Shown piece by piece: positions 34,959 to 42,492 of a stretch of DNA of 64,000 nucleotides. Each line of letters begins with the position of its first letter. Position 1 is the stretch's first letter. The DNA lies in NCBI RefSeq assembly GCF_000622385.1, contig NZ_JASD01000008.1, positions 1,550,001 through 1,614,000 of the forward strand, written 5' to 3'. The notes under the pieces were generated by a model. It was given only the letters and a program-made list of their open reading frames with translations. It did no database searches and was not told the origin of the DNA. Origin of the DNA: Sulfitobacter noctilucicola. Lineage in GTDB: Bacteria > Pseudomonadota > Alphaproteobacteria > Rhodobacterales > Rhodobacteraceae. The translations under genes were made by a program, and so were the position numbers.

Positions 34959-34972
34959 TGTTAGCGCTAACG
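34959..34972. promoter_or_regulatory. LacI-family (CceR-like) operator upstream of gap
   Basis: GTTAGCGCTAAC (34960-34971) is a perfect 12-bp palindrome of LacI-family type, ending 43 nt before the gap start. The same core occurs upstream of edd at 51459-51476. In Rhodobacter sphaeroides the LacI-family regulator CceR controls Entner-Doudoroff and central carbon genes through such sites. Confidence 0.75.
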
Positions 34973-35014
34973 AGGCGGCAACCGATCATTCACCCATTTT
35001 AAGGAGCCGCTCCC

Positions 35015-36013
35015 ATGACCACCAAAGTCGCTATTAATGGATTTGGCCGCATTGGCCGTTGCGTTCTGCGTGCAGTTTTCGAAAGCGGTCGCACCGATCT
35101 GGAGGTCGTGGCGATCAACGATCTGGCGAAGCCCGAACATCTTGCGCACCTGCTGAAGTACGACTCGGTACATGGGACATTCCAGCAGGACGTGTCGATT
35201 GATGGCGATGCGATGCTGGTCGGCGGCAAGCGTATCCGGTTGAGCGCCTCGCCAAAGCCTGAAGAGCTGGAGTGGTCCGACGTAGATATCGCGCTGGAAT
35301 GCACAGGTCGCTTCAACAGCCGTGACAAAGCCGTAGCGCATCTGGAAAACGGCTCGAACCGCGTGCTCTGCTCGGCACCGGCATCGGGTGCGGACCGCAC
35401 GGTGGTTTACGGCGTAAACCACAGCGAGTTGACGGCAGAAGATATCATCGTCTCGAACGCGTCCTGCACTACGAACTGTCTGGCACCTGTCGCGCATGTT
35501 CTCGACCAGGCGTTCGGCCTCAAGACCGGTTACATGACCACGATCCACGCCTACACCGGCGACCAGCCGACCCATGACCGCGACCACAGCGATCTTTACC
35601 GCGCGCGCGCGGCGGCCTTGTCGATGGTGCCCACGTCTACCGGTGCGGCCAAGGCGATTTCACTCGTGTTGCCACATCTGGAAGGACGTCTGGAAGGTTC
35701 AGCCATCCGCGTACCAACGGCGAACGTGTCGATGGTCGATCTGTGCATCATGCCCGAGCGCGACGCCACAGTCGAAAGCGTGAATGCTGCGATGAAGGAC
35801 GCCGCCGAAGGGGCGCTGAAAGGTGTACTGGGGTATGAGGAAGCGCCGCTGGTGTCCTCTGACTTCAACCACAACCCGCTGTCATCCGTTTTTGCACCTG
35901 CGCAAACGAGCGTCACAGGTGACGGGATGGTCCGCGTGGTCAGCTGGTATGACAACGAATGGGGTTTCTCCAACCGCATGCTGGATACCGCCGCGCATAT
36001 GGCAACGCTCTAA
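35015..36013 (+). CDS. gap: Glyceraldehyde-3-phosphate dehydrogenase, type I
   Basis: This 332-residue enzyme oxidises and phosphorylates glyceraldehyde 3-phosphate with NAD. It starts TTKVAINGFGRIGRCVLRA, has the catalytic Cys in SNASCTTNCLAP, HAYTGDQPTHDRDHSD, and the C-terminal SWYDNEWGFSNRM. A strong AAGGAG precedes ATG 35015. The coding region overlaps the convergent dctM gene by 4 nt. The upstream palindrome shared with edd points to co-regulation with the Entner-Doudoroff pathway, whose product glyceraldehyde 3-phosphate is its substrate. Roseobacters often have more than one gap paralogue, so this may be the glycolytic or the gluconeogenic one. Confidence 0.95.
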   Translation: MTTKVAINGFGRIGRCVLRAVFESGRTDLEVVAINDLAKPEHLAHLLKYDSVHGTFQQDVSIDGDAMLVGGKRIRLSASPKPEELEWSDVDIALECTGRFNSRDKAVAHLENGSNRVLCSAPASGADRTVVYGVNHSELTAEDIIVSNASCTTNCLAPVAHVLDQAFGLKTGYMTTIHAYTGDQPTHDRDHSDLYRARAAALSMVPTSTGAAKAISLVLPHLEGRLEGSAIRVPTANVSMVDLCIMPERDATVESVNAAMKDAAEGALKGVLGYEEAPLVSSDFNHNPLSSVFAPAQTSVTGDGMVRVVSWYDNEWGFSNRMLDTAAHMATL

Positions 36014-37317
36014 AGGCCGGGCAGCCAAAGGGCGATCTGCGGGAAGGCGACAAGCAGCGCCACCAGCAACAGCGAACAGCCAATAAATGGAAAGGCGGAG
36101 GTGTAAATCTCTCGCATGGTCGTCCCGGGAGGGGCGACCCCTTTCATCACAAAGAGCAGCAAGCCGAAAGGCGGCGTGGTAAAGCTGATCTCAAGCGCCA
36201 GAAGCATGATGAGGCCGAACCAGATCGGGTCAAACCCGAGTGTTTGGGCCAGCGGGAAAAAGATTGGCACGGTCAGCAGCATGATCGAGATTTGCTCCAT
36301 GAACATGCCAAGCAACAGCAGCACACCGAACATCACCAGCAGCATCACCAGCGGTGCCAAATCGTATGATGTGGCCCAGTTGACCAGTCCGCGTGAAGCA
36401 CCGGAGAAGGCCAAAAGCTGGCTGAACGTGGCAGATCCAAACACGATCAGATAGGCCATCAGTGTCACGCGCAGGGCGCCGACCACCGATTTCTTCATGG
36501 TCTGCCACGTGAGGCAGCGAAATACGGCGGCGAGGATCAGCACACCAAAAGCGCCAAAGGCGGCGGCCTCTGACGGGGTGACGATGCCATTGATCATCAG
36601 CACGATGATGGCGACCATGACGCCAACCATCGGCACAACTTCGGTCAACAGCAGCTTGAGCTTGGTCGTAATCGACATCGGATCTACGTCATAGGCAGGG
36701 GCCGCGTCCGGGTCGATTTTGGTCTGAAGCCAGATCGTCGTGATATAGAAGGTCGCGAGGATGAGGCCCGGAATGACACCCGCAATCAGCAAGGCACCAA
36801 CATCAATCTGGGCGAGCGTCGCCAGCAGAACGGCCAGAGCGGAAGGCGGAATGATGATGGCCAGACCGCCGGTGCCAAGGATAGGACCGATGCTCATGTG
36901 GGATTTGTAGCCGCGCTTTGCCATCTCGGGCACCATCAGCGAGCCGAGCAACGCCGTTGATCCCATGGATGAGCCCGACAGCGTAGAAAAGGCTGTGCCG
37001 CCCAAGACGGTGACATAGCTCAGACGTCCGGGCAGGCGGCCCAGTAGTTTGTCGATGGCATTGAACATGCGCCCGCCAAGGCCGGTATGAAAGAAAATCT
37101 CGCCCATAAGCAGGAACAGCGGAATCGGAACAAGCGCGTAGGTGGTCAGTGACCCTAATCCGTTGTTCAGAAGCTGGCCGATGCCACGCTCCCCGCCCAT
37201 GAAAATCCACGCGCCAATGATGTTTGCCGCAAGAAACGCAAGTGCCACGGGCATGCCCAAGGCCATCAGGAACATGATCGCGCCTAACAGCAGGCCCAGT
37301 GCTTCATACCATTCCAT
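36010..37317 (-). CDS. dctM: TRAP transporter large permease subunit (DctM)
   Basis: This 435-residue membrane protein shows the DctM features ILGTGGLAIIIPPSALAVLLATLAQ, GIVTPSEAAAFGAFG, and TPPFGLLLFVMKGVAPP (landmarks). About twelve hydrophobic spans are present. It moves a dicarboxylate-type solute with Na+ together with the small subunit and the periplasmic DctP encoded just upstream. Its ATG shares the last base of the dctQ stop. It is the last gene of the gntR-leuC-leuD-dctPQM arm of the divergon. Confidence 0.93.
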   Translation of the reverse strand: MEWYEALGLLLGAIMFLMALGMPVALAFLAANIIGAWIFMGGERGIGQLLNNGLGSLTTYALVPIPLFLLMGEIFFHTGLGGRMFNAIDKLLGRLPGRLSYVTVLGGTAFSTLSGSSMGSTALLGSLMVPEMAKRGYKSHMSIGPILGTGGLAIIIPPSALAVLLATLAQIDVGALLIAGVIPGLILATFYITTIWLQTKIDPDAAPAYDVDPMSITTKLKLLLTEVVPMVGVMVAIIVLMINGIVTPSEAAAFGAFGVLILAAVFRCLTWQTMKKSVVGALRVTLMAYLIVFGSATFSQLLAFSGASRGLVNWATSYDLAPLVMLLVMFGVLLLLGMFMEQISIMLLTVPIFFPLAQTLGFDPIWFGLIMLLALEISFTTPPFGLLLFVMKGVAPPGTTMREIYTSAFPFIGCSLLLVALLVAFPQIALWLPGL

Positions 37318-37823
37318 TATTCGTGAATTCCCGCTTCGCCAGAGTGCATGAGGTCGTCGCCAAAAACAAACCGCGAAAACTCGATGGCCATGATGCCGAA
37401 GCTCAAGGGGAAGGTGATCGTCAGCAGCCAGCGGGGATAGTAGTATGCACGCGTGTCAAAATCGCCGCGCGCGATGTTCTTGAGAAAAAGTTCAACGCCT
37501 TTCCACGCAAGGATCACGCAGACCAGCACGCAGGCCACGGCGACCAGGCGGCTGACAAGACGTCGTGCCTGTTCGGGCAGGGCCGCTGTCACCAGCTCGA
37601 TATGCACATGCCCTTTTTCACGTACCAGCCAAGGTGCGCCCAGCATTGTCATATAAAGGATACCGTATTCGGCAGAGGTAAAGAGCCACGCAGCAGGTTG
37701 CATGCCGAGGTTGCGCATCATCACCGATCCGATGACCGATATCATCAGCCACAGCAATGTCGCGCCCGCAACGATTGCCATCGCATAGACCAATGCGCTG
37801 TAGGTTTTGAACACTGCCGTCAT
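37317..37823 (-). CDS. dctQ: TRAP transporter small permease subunit (DctQ)
   Basis: This 168-residue protein has four hydrophobic spans (YAMAIVAGATLLWLMISVIGS, LFTSAEYGILYMTMLGAPWLV, LVAVACVLVCVILAWKGVEL, LLTITFPLSFGIMAIEFSRF in landmark form). Between the second and third spans it carries VREKGHVHIELV, the standard DctQ landmark. It is the membrane anchor/partner of DctM. A hairpin (37848-37873) lies between dctP and this gene. Confidence 0.9.
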   Translation of the reverse strand: MTAVFKTYSALVYAMAIVAGATLLWLMISVIGSVMMRNLGMQPAAWLFTSAEYGILYMTMLGAPWLVREKGHVHIELVTAALPEQARRLVSRLVAVACVLVCVILAWKGVELFLKNIARGDFDTRAYYYPRWLLTITFPLSFGIMAIEFSRFVFGDDLMHSGEAGIHE

Positions 37824-37847
37824 GCTGCCTGCCTTAAATGAGAAATA

Positions 37848-37873
37848 GGCCCGCCCCGATAAGGAGGCAGGCC
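37848..37873 (-). terminator. Intra-operon hairpin between dctP and dctQ
   Basis: GGCCTGCC (minus strand, 37873-37866) pairs with GGCGGGCC (37855-37848) with one G-U pair and a 10-nt loop. TATTTCTC follows. It likely protects the dctP mRNA end or attenuates transcription into the permease genes. Confidence 0.6.
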
Positions 37874-37884
37874 CGTTTTCTGAA

Positions 37885-38889
37885 TTAGTCGAGCTTGTAG
37901 AAAAGTTCGATCAACTGGTCGTAGTTGTCGGTGCCGCCAGGCTGACCGGCCATGACTTCTTTCATCCGCTCCCACGTCTTTTCACGCGCAGCAGCCAAAT
38001 AGTTGGCTTTCGCTTCACCTTCGAGAGTGACAACCTTCATACCGGCCTCTTCGAGTGCTGCGAAATCCTCGTCACGCTTGGCACGCAGTGCTTCGACGCT
38101 GTCTTTTTCGTGCTGGATCGCGACGTCCTGAAGAATCTTTTTGGATTCGTCTGTCAGGCTGTCCCACTTTTCATTGTTTACGATCACACCAAGGTCGGTG
38201 GAAAAGAAGCAAGGTTCGATACGGTAATTCAGGAACTCGTTCCATTTCAGATCAATCAAACCGATCTGCGTCCAACCCGTCGCATCCACCACACCACGTT
38301 GCAGTGCGGAGTAGACTTCGCCCGTGGGCAGGTCGATGACCTGTGCGCCCAGATAGTTGGTAAAGAAAGCGTTGTAGACGTTATTGCCGCGCAGCTTGAG
38401 ACCTTCGACTTCCAAGTTGCCATCCGCATCGAAGGACGGCTCGTCACGTGTCCAAAGGTTGTAACAGACGCCGGAATCGAACCAGCCAAGGTACTTCAGG
38501 CCCATCTTTTCCTGATGGATCTGGTCGATCAGTTCGATTCCACCGTTCTCGCGCGTTTCGATCGCAGTGAGGTTGGAGGCAACCATCGCGTCTTTCTCGG
38601 GCAGCGCACCGCCGTAAAATGAACCGGGGGTATAAACCATGTCGACGATCCCGTCGCGCACCGCATCCGGCTGCTGGAACATGCCAATCGCTTCTGGTCC
38701 GCCGCGCACTTCGATCTGTACAACGCCTTTGCCGGCTTCGTTCACCTTGTCTACAAACGACAAAAAGCTCTGCGTGTAGATCAGGGTTTCAGGAAACGCG
38801 TGAACGGCTGTTACTGTGTCTTCGGCATAGGCCGCACTGGCAACCAGTGTCGATCCGGCGATCATTCCGCCAATAAAATTCATCTTCAT
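37885..38889 (-). CDS. dctP: TRAP transporter substrate-binding protein (DctP type)
   Basis: This 334-residue periplasmic protein has a short signal peptide (MKMNFIGGMIAGSTLVASAAYAED) and DctP-family segments: FLSFVDKVNEAGKGVVQIEVRGGPEAIG, the conserved arginine context LKLRGNNVYNAFF for carboxylate binding, and SALQRGVVDATGW. AGGAAG lies 4 nt before ATG 38889. DctP proteins of this type bind mono- or dicarboxylates, often 2-oxo- or aromatic acids. It is encoded with leuCD-like dehydratase genes under the same GntR gene, so its ligand may be the substrate of that pathway. Confidence 0.92.
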   Translation of the reverse strand: MKMNFIGGMIAGSTLVASAAYAEDTVTAVHAFPETLIYTQSFLSFVDKVNEAGKGVVQIEVRGGPEAIGMFQQPDAVRDGIVDMVYTPGSFYGGALPEKDAMVASNLTAIETRENGGIELIDQIHQEKMGLKYLGWFDSGVCYNLWTRDEPSFDADGNLEVEGLKLRGNNVYNAFFTNYLGAQVIDLPTGEVYSALQRGVVDATGWTQIGLIDLKWNEFLNYRIEPCFFSTDLGVIVNNEKWDSLTDESKKILQDVAIQHEKDSVEALRAKRDEDFAALEEAGMKVVTLEGEAKANYLAAAREKTWERMKEVMAGQPGGTDNYDQLIELFYKLD

Positions 38890-38965
38890 GTGTCTTCCTC
38901 TCACATTTCAGGTCCCAACGCTTTGCCGGTTCCGATTGATGGGCAACTCCCTTGTGCCCGGTGGT

Positions 38966-38982
38966 GCCGGCGTAGCGCCGGC
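38966..38982 (-). terminator. GC-rich hairpin between leuD-like gene and dctP
   Basis: GCCGGCG and CGCCGGC (38966-38972 and 38976-38982) form a perfect 7-bp stem with a 3-nt loop, 5 nt after the leuD-like stop. There is no T-tract. It may be an mRNA-processing or pausing element. Confidence 0.5.
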
Positions 38983-38987
38983 TTTGG

Positions 38988-39599
38988 TCACGCCACCCCC
39001 GCAGGCCAGGCCCAGGGTGCAGTCGTACGTCTGTCGTCTTTGTAGCTTTCGATGGCTTGAGCATGTTGCAGCGTCAGATCAATGTCGTCCCAGCCGTTCA
39101 TCAATTTGGTGCGCCAGCTGTCCTGTAGATCAAAGGGAATGCTCTGTGTCTGGGTGCTGATGACGCCGCGCTCAAGGTCCACCTTTAGCGTCCGGGGGGC
39201 CTCGCCGATCAACCGTTGTAGCGTCTCTGCACCGGCATCGCTGACCTTGGCTGGCAACAGTCCGTTATTAACAGCGTTGCTTGCGAAGATGTCGCCAAAG
39301 GCCGTGGCAATCACCACACGGACGCCTGCATCAATCAGGGCATAGACCGCTGCCTCGCGTGATGATCCGCTGCCAAAATTCGGGCCTGCGATCAGGATGC
39401 CAGTGTCTTTGTGCCGATTCAGAACGAAATCAGCGCGCAGCGTTCCGTCAGCTGCGCGGCGCATATCGTAAAGAAGGTAGTCGCCATACCCGTCCTTGCG
39501 TGGCACAGACATGAAACGCGCGGGTATCAATTGATCGGTATCGACATTGGCAATCGGCAGCAAAGAAGCCTTGCCCTCATATGTAGTCCAGCCGGCCAT
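38988..39599 (-). CDS. LeuD-like hydro-lyase small subunit
   Basis: This 203-residue protein is the swivel subunit of an aconitase-superfamily dehydratase. It shows LLPIANVDTDQLIPARF, FVLNRHKDTGILIAGPNFGSGSSREAA and IATAFGDIFASNAVNNGLLPA (landmarks GPNFGSGSSRE and SNAVNNG). The start ATG 39599 overlaps the last base of the large-subunit stop. The strict leucine pathway is doubtful: the gene pair is embedded in a GntR-TRAP catabolic arm with no leuA or leuB. A dehydratase for a methylated or branched malate (as dimethylmaleate hydratase DmdAB in nicotinate fermentation) is a reasonable alternative, supported by the lyase gene in the opposite arm. Confidence 0.88.
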   Translation of the reverse strand: MAGWTTYEGKASLLPIANVDTDQLIPARFMSVPRKDGYGDYLLYDMRRAADGTLRADFVLNRHKDTGILIAGPNFGSGSSREAAVYALIDAGVRVVIATAFGDIFASNAVNNGLLPAKVSDAGAETLQRLIGEAPRTLKVDLERGVISTQTQSIPFDLQDSWRTKLMNGWDDIDLTLQHAQAIESYKDDRRTTAPWAWPAGVA

Positions 39600-41002
39600 C
39601 ACAGCGGCCGTTCCGCCAGTAGGGGACGCACATCGGTAATGGTGCCGGTGACAGCGGCCGCAGCGACCATGGCGGGGGACATTAAATGCGTGCGTGCGCC
39701 ACGCCCCTGCCGTCCGCGAAAATTCCGGTTGGTCGAGGAGGCGCAACGTTTGCCTTCGGCCACCAGATCACCGTTCATGCCCACACACATGGAGCAACCC
39801 GACGCGACCCATTCGAGCCCCGCATCGGTAAAGATACGGTCAAGCCCTTCCTGTTCGGCCTGAATTTTGATGCGTGCCGACCCCGGTGAAACGATGCCGG
39901 GAAGTTGCGCACGCCTGCCTGACAGCACTGCGGCGGCGGCACGCAAGTCTTCGATGCGGCCATTGGTACAGGACCCGATAAAGACCTGATCCACAGGCGT
40001 GCCTGCAATCGGTTTGCCCGCCGTCAGCCCCATGTAGTCAAGCGCGTCAGTCACCGCTTTGGATTTGTCGGACGGCACGTTTTCAGGTGCCGGAATGTCA
40101 GCGGTCACGGGCAATGCCTGTTCGGGGCTTGTTCCCCAAGTGACCGTTGGTGCGATGTCATCAGCGTCAAAGACAACGTCCCTGTCAAAACTGACATCGT
40201 CATCGCTGCGCAGCATCGACCACGCCTCAACCGCCTGATCCCACGCGGCACCCCTTGGCGCAAAGGGGCGGCCTTCGATATAGGTAACCGTCGTATCGTC
40301 CGGTGCGATCATGCCAAACCGCGCGCCGCCTTCGATAGAGAGATTGCACAGCGTCATACGCCCTTCCATCCCCAGATCGGCAATTGCGCTGCCGGTATAT
40401 TCCACCGCATGGCCTTGCGCGCCGCCTGTCCCCAACGCTGCGATCCAGTTCAACGCGATGTCTTTGGCCGATACCCCCGGCCCGAGTTTGCCGTTCACGG
40501 TGATCCGCATGGATGCCGGTTTTTTCTGCCAGATCGTTTGGGTCGATAGGACATGCGCCACTTCCGTAGCGCCGATGCCAAAAGCGAGCGCCCCAAACGC
40601 ACCATGGGTGGAGGTGTGGCTGTCGCCGCAGTTGATGAGCAGACCGGGCAGGGTAAGCCCTTGTTCCGGTCCGACAACATGAACAATGCCCTGCGCCGGA
40701 TGATCCAGATCGAAAAGTGTGATCCCATGCGCGGCGGTGTTGACCTTGAGTGTTTCCATCATGCGCGTGATGTCAGCGGCCACAGCGCGGTCGCGTCGTG
40801 TTGGCGCATAGTGATCCACAACGCCGAATGTCAGATCGGGCTGGGCAACCTGTGTACCCCTCTCAGCCAGCTTGGCAAAGGCGTGATGCGATCCTTCATG
40901 CACCAGATGCCGGTCCACCCACAAAAGGGACGTGCCATCGTCGCGCTGCAAGATTTCATGCGCGGACCAAAGCTTGTCCAGAAGGGTGCGCGGTGCTGTC
41001 AT
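39599..41002 (-). CDS. LeuC-like hydro-lyase large subunit (4Fe-4S)
   Basis: This 467-residue aconitase-superfamily subunit carries the three 4Fe-4S cysteines, one in IGSCTNGRIEDL and two in SGCSMCVGMN, and the conserved INCGDSHTSTHGAFGALAFGIG stretch (landmark GDSHTSTHGA). The length is that of LeuC. ATG 41002 overlaps the GntR stop (ATGA). As with its small subunit, the genomic setting points to a catabolic isopropylmalate-isomerase-like dehydratase rather than the biosynthetic enzyme. Which 2-hydroxy- or unsaturated dicarboxylate it handles is not visible. A second, housekeeping leuCD elsewhere in the genome would be expected. Confidence 0.9.
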   Translation of the reverse strand: MTAPRTLLDKLWSAHEILQRDDGTSLLWVDRHLVHEGSHHAFAKLAERGTQVAQPDLTFGVVDHYAPTRRDRAVAADITRMMETLKVNTAAHGITLFDLDHPAQGIVHVVGPEQGLTLPGLLINCGDSHTSTHGAFGALAFGIGATEVAHVLSTQTIWQKKPASMRITVNGKLGPGVSAKDIALNWIAALGTGGAQGHAVEYTGSAIADLGMEGRMTLCNLSIEGGARFGMIAPDDTTVTYIEGRPFAPRGAAWDQAVEAWSMLRSDDDVSFDRDVVFDADDIAPTVTWGTSPEQALPVTADIPAPENVPSDKSKAVTDALDYMGLTAGKPIAGTPVDQVFIGSCTNGRIEDLRAAAAVLSGRRAQLPGIVSPGSARIKIQAEQEGLDRIFTDAGLEWVASGCSMCVGMNGDLVAEGKRCASSTNRNFRGRQGRGARTHLMSPAMVAAAAVTGTITDVRPLLAERPL

Positions 41003-41802
41003 GTGGGGCTGTCCCCGTCCTTGCCGATGGCAGGCTCCCAATGCCGCGCCGCACCTTGCCCCACGCGGGTCAGCGGCATTTCCAGCCGGAACATATCGGG
41101 CCGGTAAAGACCGCTGAGATATTCGACGCCGTTGCCATCCACATCCAGCACAACGCGTTTCAAAGACAACAGCGCTGTGCCGACCGCGACCTCTAGCGCT
41201 TGGGCCACTTCGGGACCGGCGAGGCTGGCCGAGACAGATTGGTGAGCTTGGTCAATAGCCACGCCGCTGCGTTCCAGCAGCGAGAAAAGCGGGTGATTGG
41301 CGAGGTCGTCTTCGGAATAGTTGCGGGCGATACGCTCTGGCACATAGGTCGTGAGGTAAGAGAACGGTGTATCGTCCGCACTACGCACGCGGATCGCAGT
41401 TTGCACGGTGTCATCCCGCGACAACCCCAAGGCATTTCCCACAAAACTGGGCGCGTGCTCATAGGTGAATGACAAAAGGCGCGCCTGTGTTGTGTGGCCC
41501 ATTTCAACCAATTGCGGCATCAGGGTGGTAAAGTTCATGGCAACCGGTGCACCGGATACAGCGCCTTCGCGCACGGTTGTGCCACTGCCCGCCTTGCGGT
41601 CGATCAAGCCGGTGCTTGCCAGCGCATCAAGCGCACGGCGCACGGTCACGCGGGAGACGGAAAAACTCTCGGCCAGCTTTTGCTCGCCCGGCAGTGACGC
41701 GCCCGCAGGCAGTGCCCCACCAGTGATCTGGTCGCGCAAAGACAGATAGACGCGCCGCGCTTTGGCCCCTTCAGGCAACAGTGCTGCTCCGGTGTTGTCC
41801 AC
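40999..41802 (-). CDS. GntR-family regulator with UTRA effector domain
   Basis: This 267-residue HutC-subfamily repressor has an N-terminal winged helix (YLSLRDQITGGALPAGASLPGEQKLAESF, then VSRVTVRRALDALASTGLI, given as landmarks) and a C-terminal UTRA ligand-binding domain ending VEYLSGLYRPDMFRLEMPL. The start is GTG 41802, with a G-rich stretch upstream. It is the first gene of the left arm and probably controls both arms of the divergon from the 41803-41925 region, with a pathway substrate as inducer. A palindrome in that region is a candidate operator. Confidence 0.9.
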   Translation of the reverse strand: MDNTGAALLPEGAKARRVYLSLRDQITGGALPAGASLPGEQKLAESFSVSRVTVRRALDALASTGLIDRKAGSGTTVREGAVSGAPVAMNFTTLMPQLVEMGHTTQARLLSFTYEHAPSFVGNALGLSRDDTVQTAIRVRSADDTPFSYLTTYVPERIARNYSEDDLANHPLFSLLERSGVAIDQAHQSVSASLAGPEVAQALEVAVGTALLSLKRVVLDVDGNGVEYLSGLYRPDMFRLEMPLTRVGQGAARHWEPAIGKDGDSPT

Positions 41803-41886
41803 GTCGATCCGACCCCCATTGTTGACCCGACCTTACCCACGAAATTCAAAAACGCAAGTTAATGTATTTTCAAAAGCGATAAATTG

Positions 41887-41902
41887 GTACTATAGATAAT
41901 AC
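41887..41902. promoter_or_regulatory. Candidate GntR operator in the divergent promoter
   Basis: GTAcTATagATAaTAC is an imperfect 16-bp palindrome (12 of 16 positions symmetric) placed 24 nt before the tautomerase-fusion start. It lies between the regulator gene and the right arm, the expected site for an autoregulating GntR/HutC repressor. The sequence also offers TATAGAT as a possible -10 element. Confidence 0.45.
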
Positions 41903-41925
41903 AGATAATCCGGGGAGGGAGCATC

Positions 41926-42492
41926 ATGCCAATCGTCGAAGTCCATATTCTGAGCGGATATGACGCCGAGGCCAAGCGACGTCTTGGTGAAGCTTTGACG
42001 GATGCTGTCCGTTTTGTGGTCCCAGCCCCGCCCGAGGCAGTGACGGTGATGATCCACGAAATGCCGGGTGAGCATTACTATAGAGGGCGCACACAAAGAT
42101 CCGGTGCGCCCGCGCTTGCAGATCCCAAGGAAATCGTCCGCAGCTATCTGCTGGCGATGGAGCGGCGCGACATTGATACAGCGCAGGAGATGCTGGGTGA
42201 TGGTTTCGTCATGCAGTTTCCGGGAACCGCGCCGATGAGCAAACTGTCCGAGCTGATAGAATGGGCAGCACCGCGTTACCGCTCTGTCACCAAAACCTAC
42301 GAAGGATTCGATGCTATGCAATCCAGCAGTGATGCCGCGATCGTGTACGCGCGCGGTACGCTTTCGGGTGTCTGGCCAGATGGTACCGACTTTGAAGGCA
42401 TCCGCTTTATCGACCGCTTCGAACTGATCGGCGGCCTGATCACGCAGCAGGATGTCTGGAACGATATTGCAGAGGTAAGAGCAAGCACATGA
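41926..42492 (+). CDS. 4-Oxalocrotonate-tautomerase-like domain fused to a SnoaL/NTF2-like domain
   Basis: This 188-residue protein begins MPIVEVHILSGYDAEAKRRLGEAL, the 4-OT fold with the catalytic N-terminal proline Pro2 intact after Met removal; the domain ends near residue 60. From about residue 66 it resembles the SnoaL/NTF2-like fold: KEIVRSYLLAMERRDIDTAQEML, then VRGTLSGVWPDGT-like strands and IRFIDRFELIGGLITQQDVWND (landmarks). The fusion suggests two chemical steps, keto-enol tautomerisation and a cone-fold isomerase/hydratase step, on one intermediate. It is the first gene of the right arm, with a strong GGGGAGGGAG ribosome-binding site, and overlaps hyuB by ATGA. Confidence 0.8.
   Translation: MPIVEVHILSGYDAEAKRRLGEALTDAVRFVVPAPPEAVTVMIHEMPGEHYYRGRTQRSGAPALADPKEIVRSYLLAMERRDIDTAQEMLGDGFVMQFPGTAPMSKLSELIEWAAPRYRSVTKTYEGFDAMQSSSDAAIVYARGTLSGVWPDGTDFEGIRFIDRFELIGGLITQQDVWNDIAEVRAST

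Noticed and set aside
38988..41002. Calling these genes the leucine-biosynthesis leuCD
   Set aside because: leuA and leuB are absent and the genes sit between a GntR regulator and a TRAP importer, so only a LeuCD-like dehydratase is claimed.
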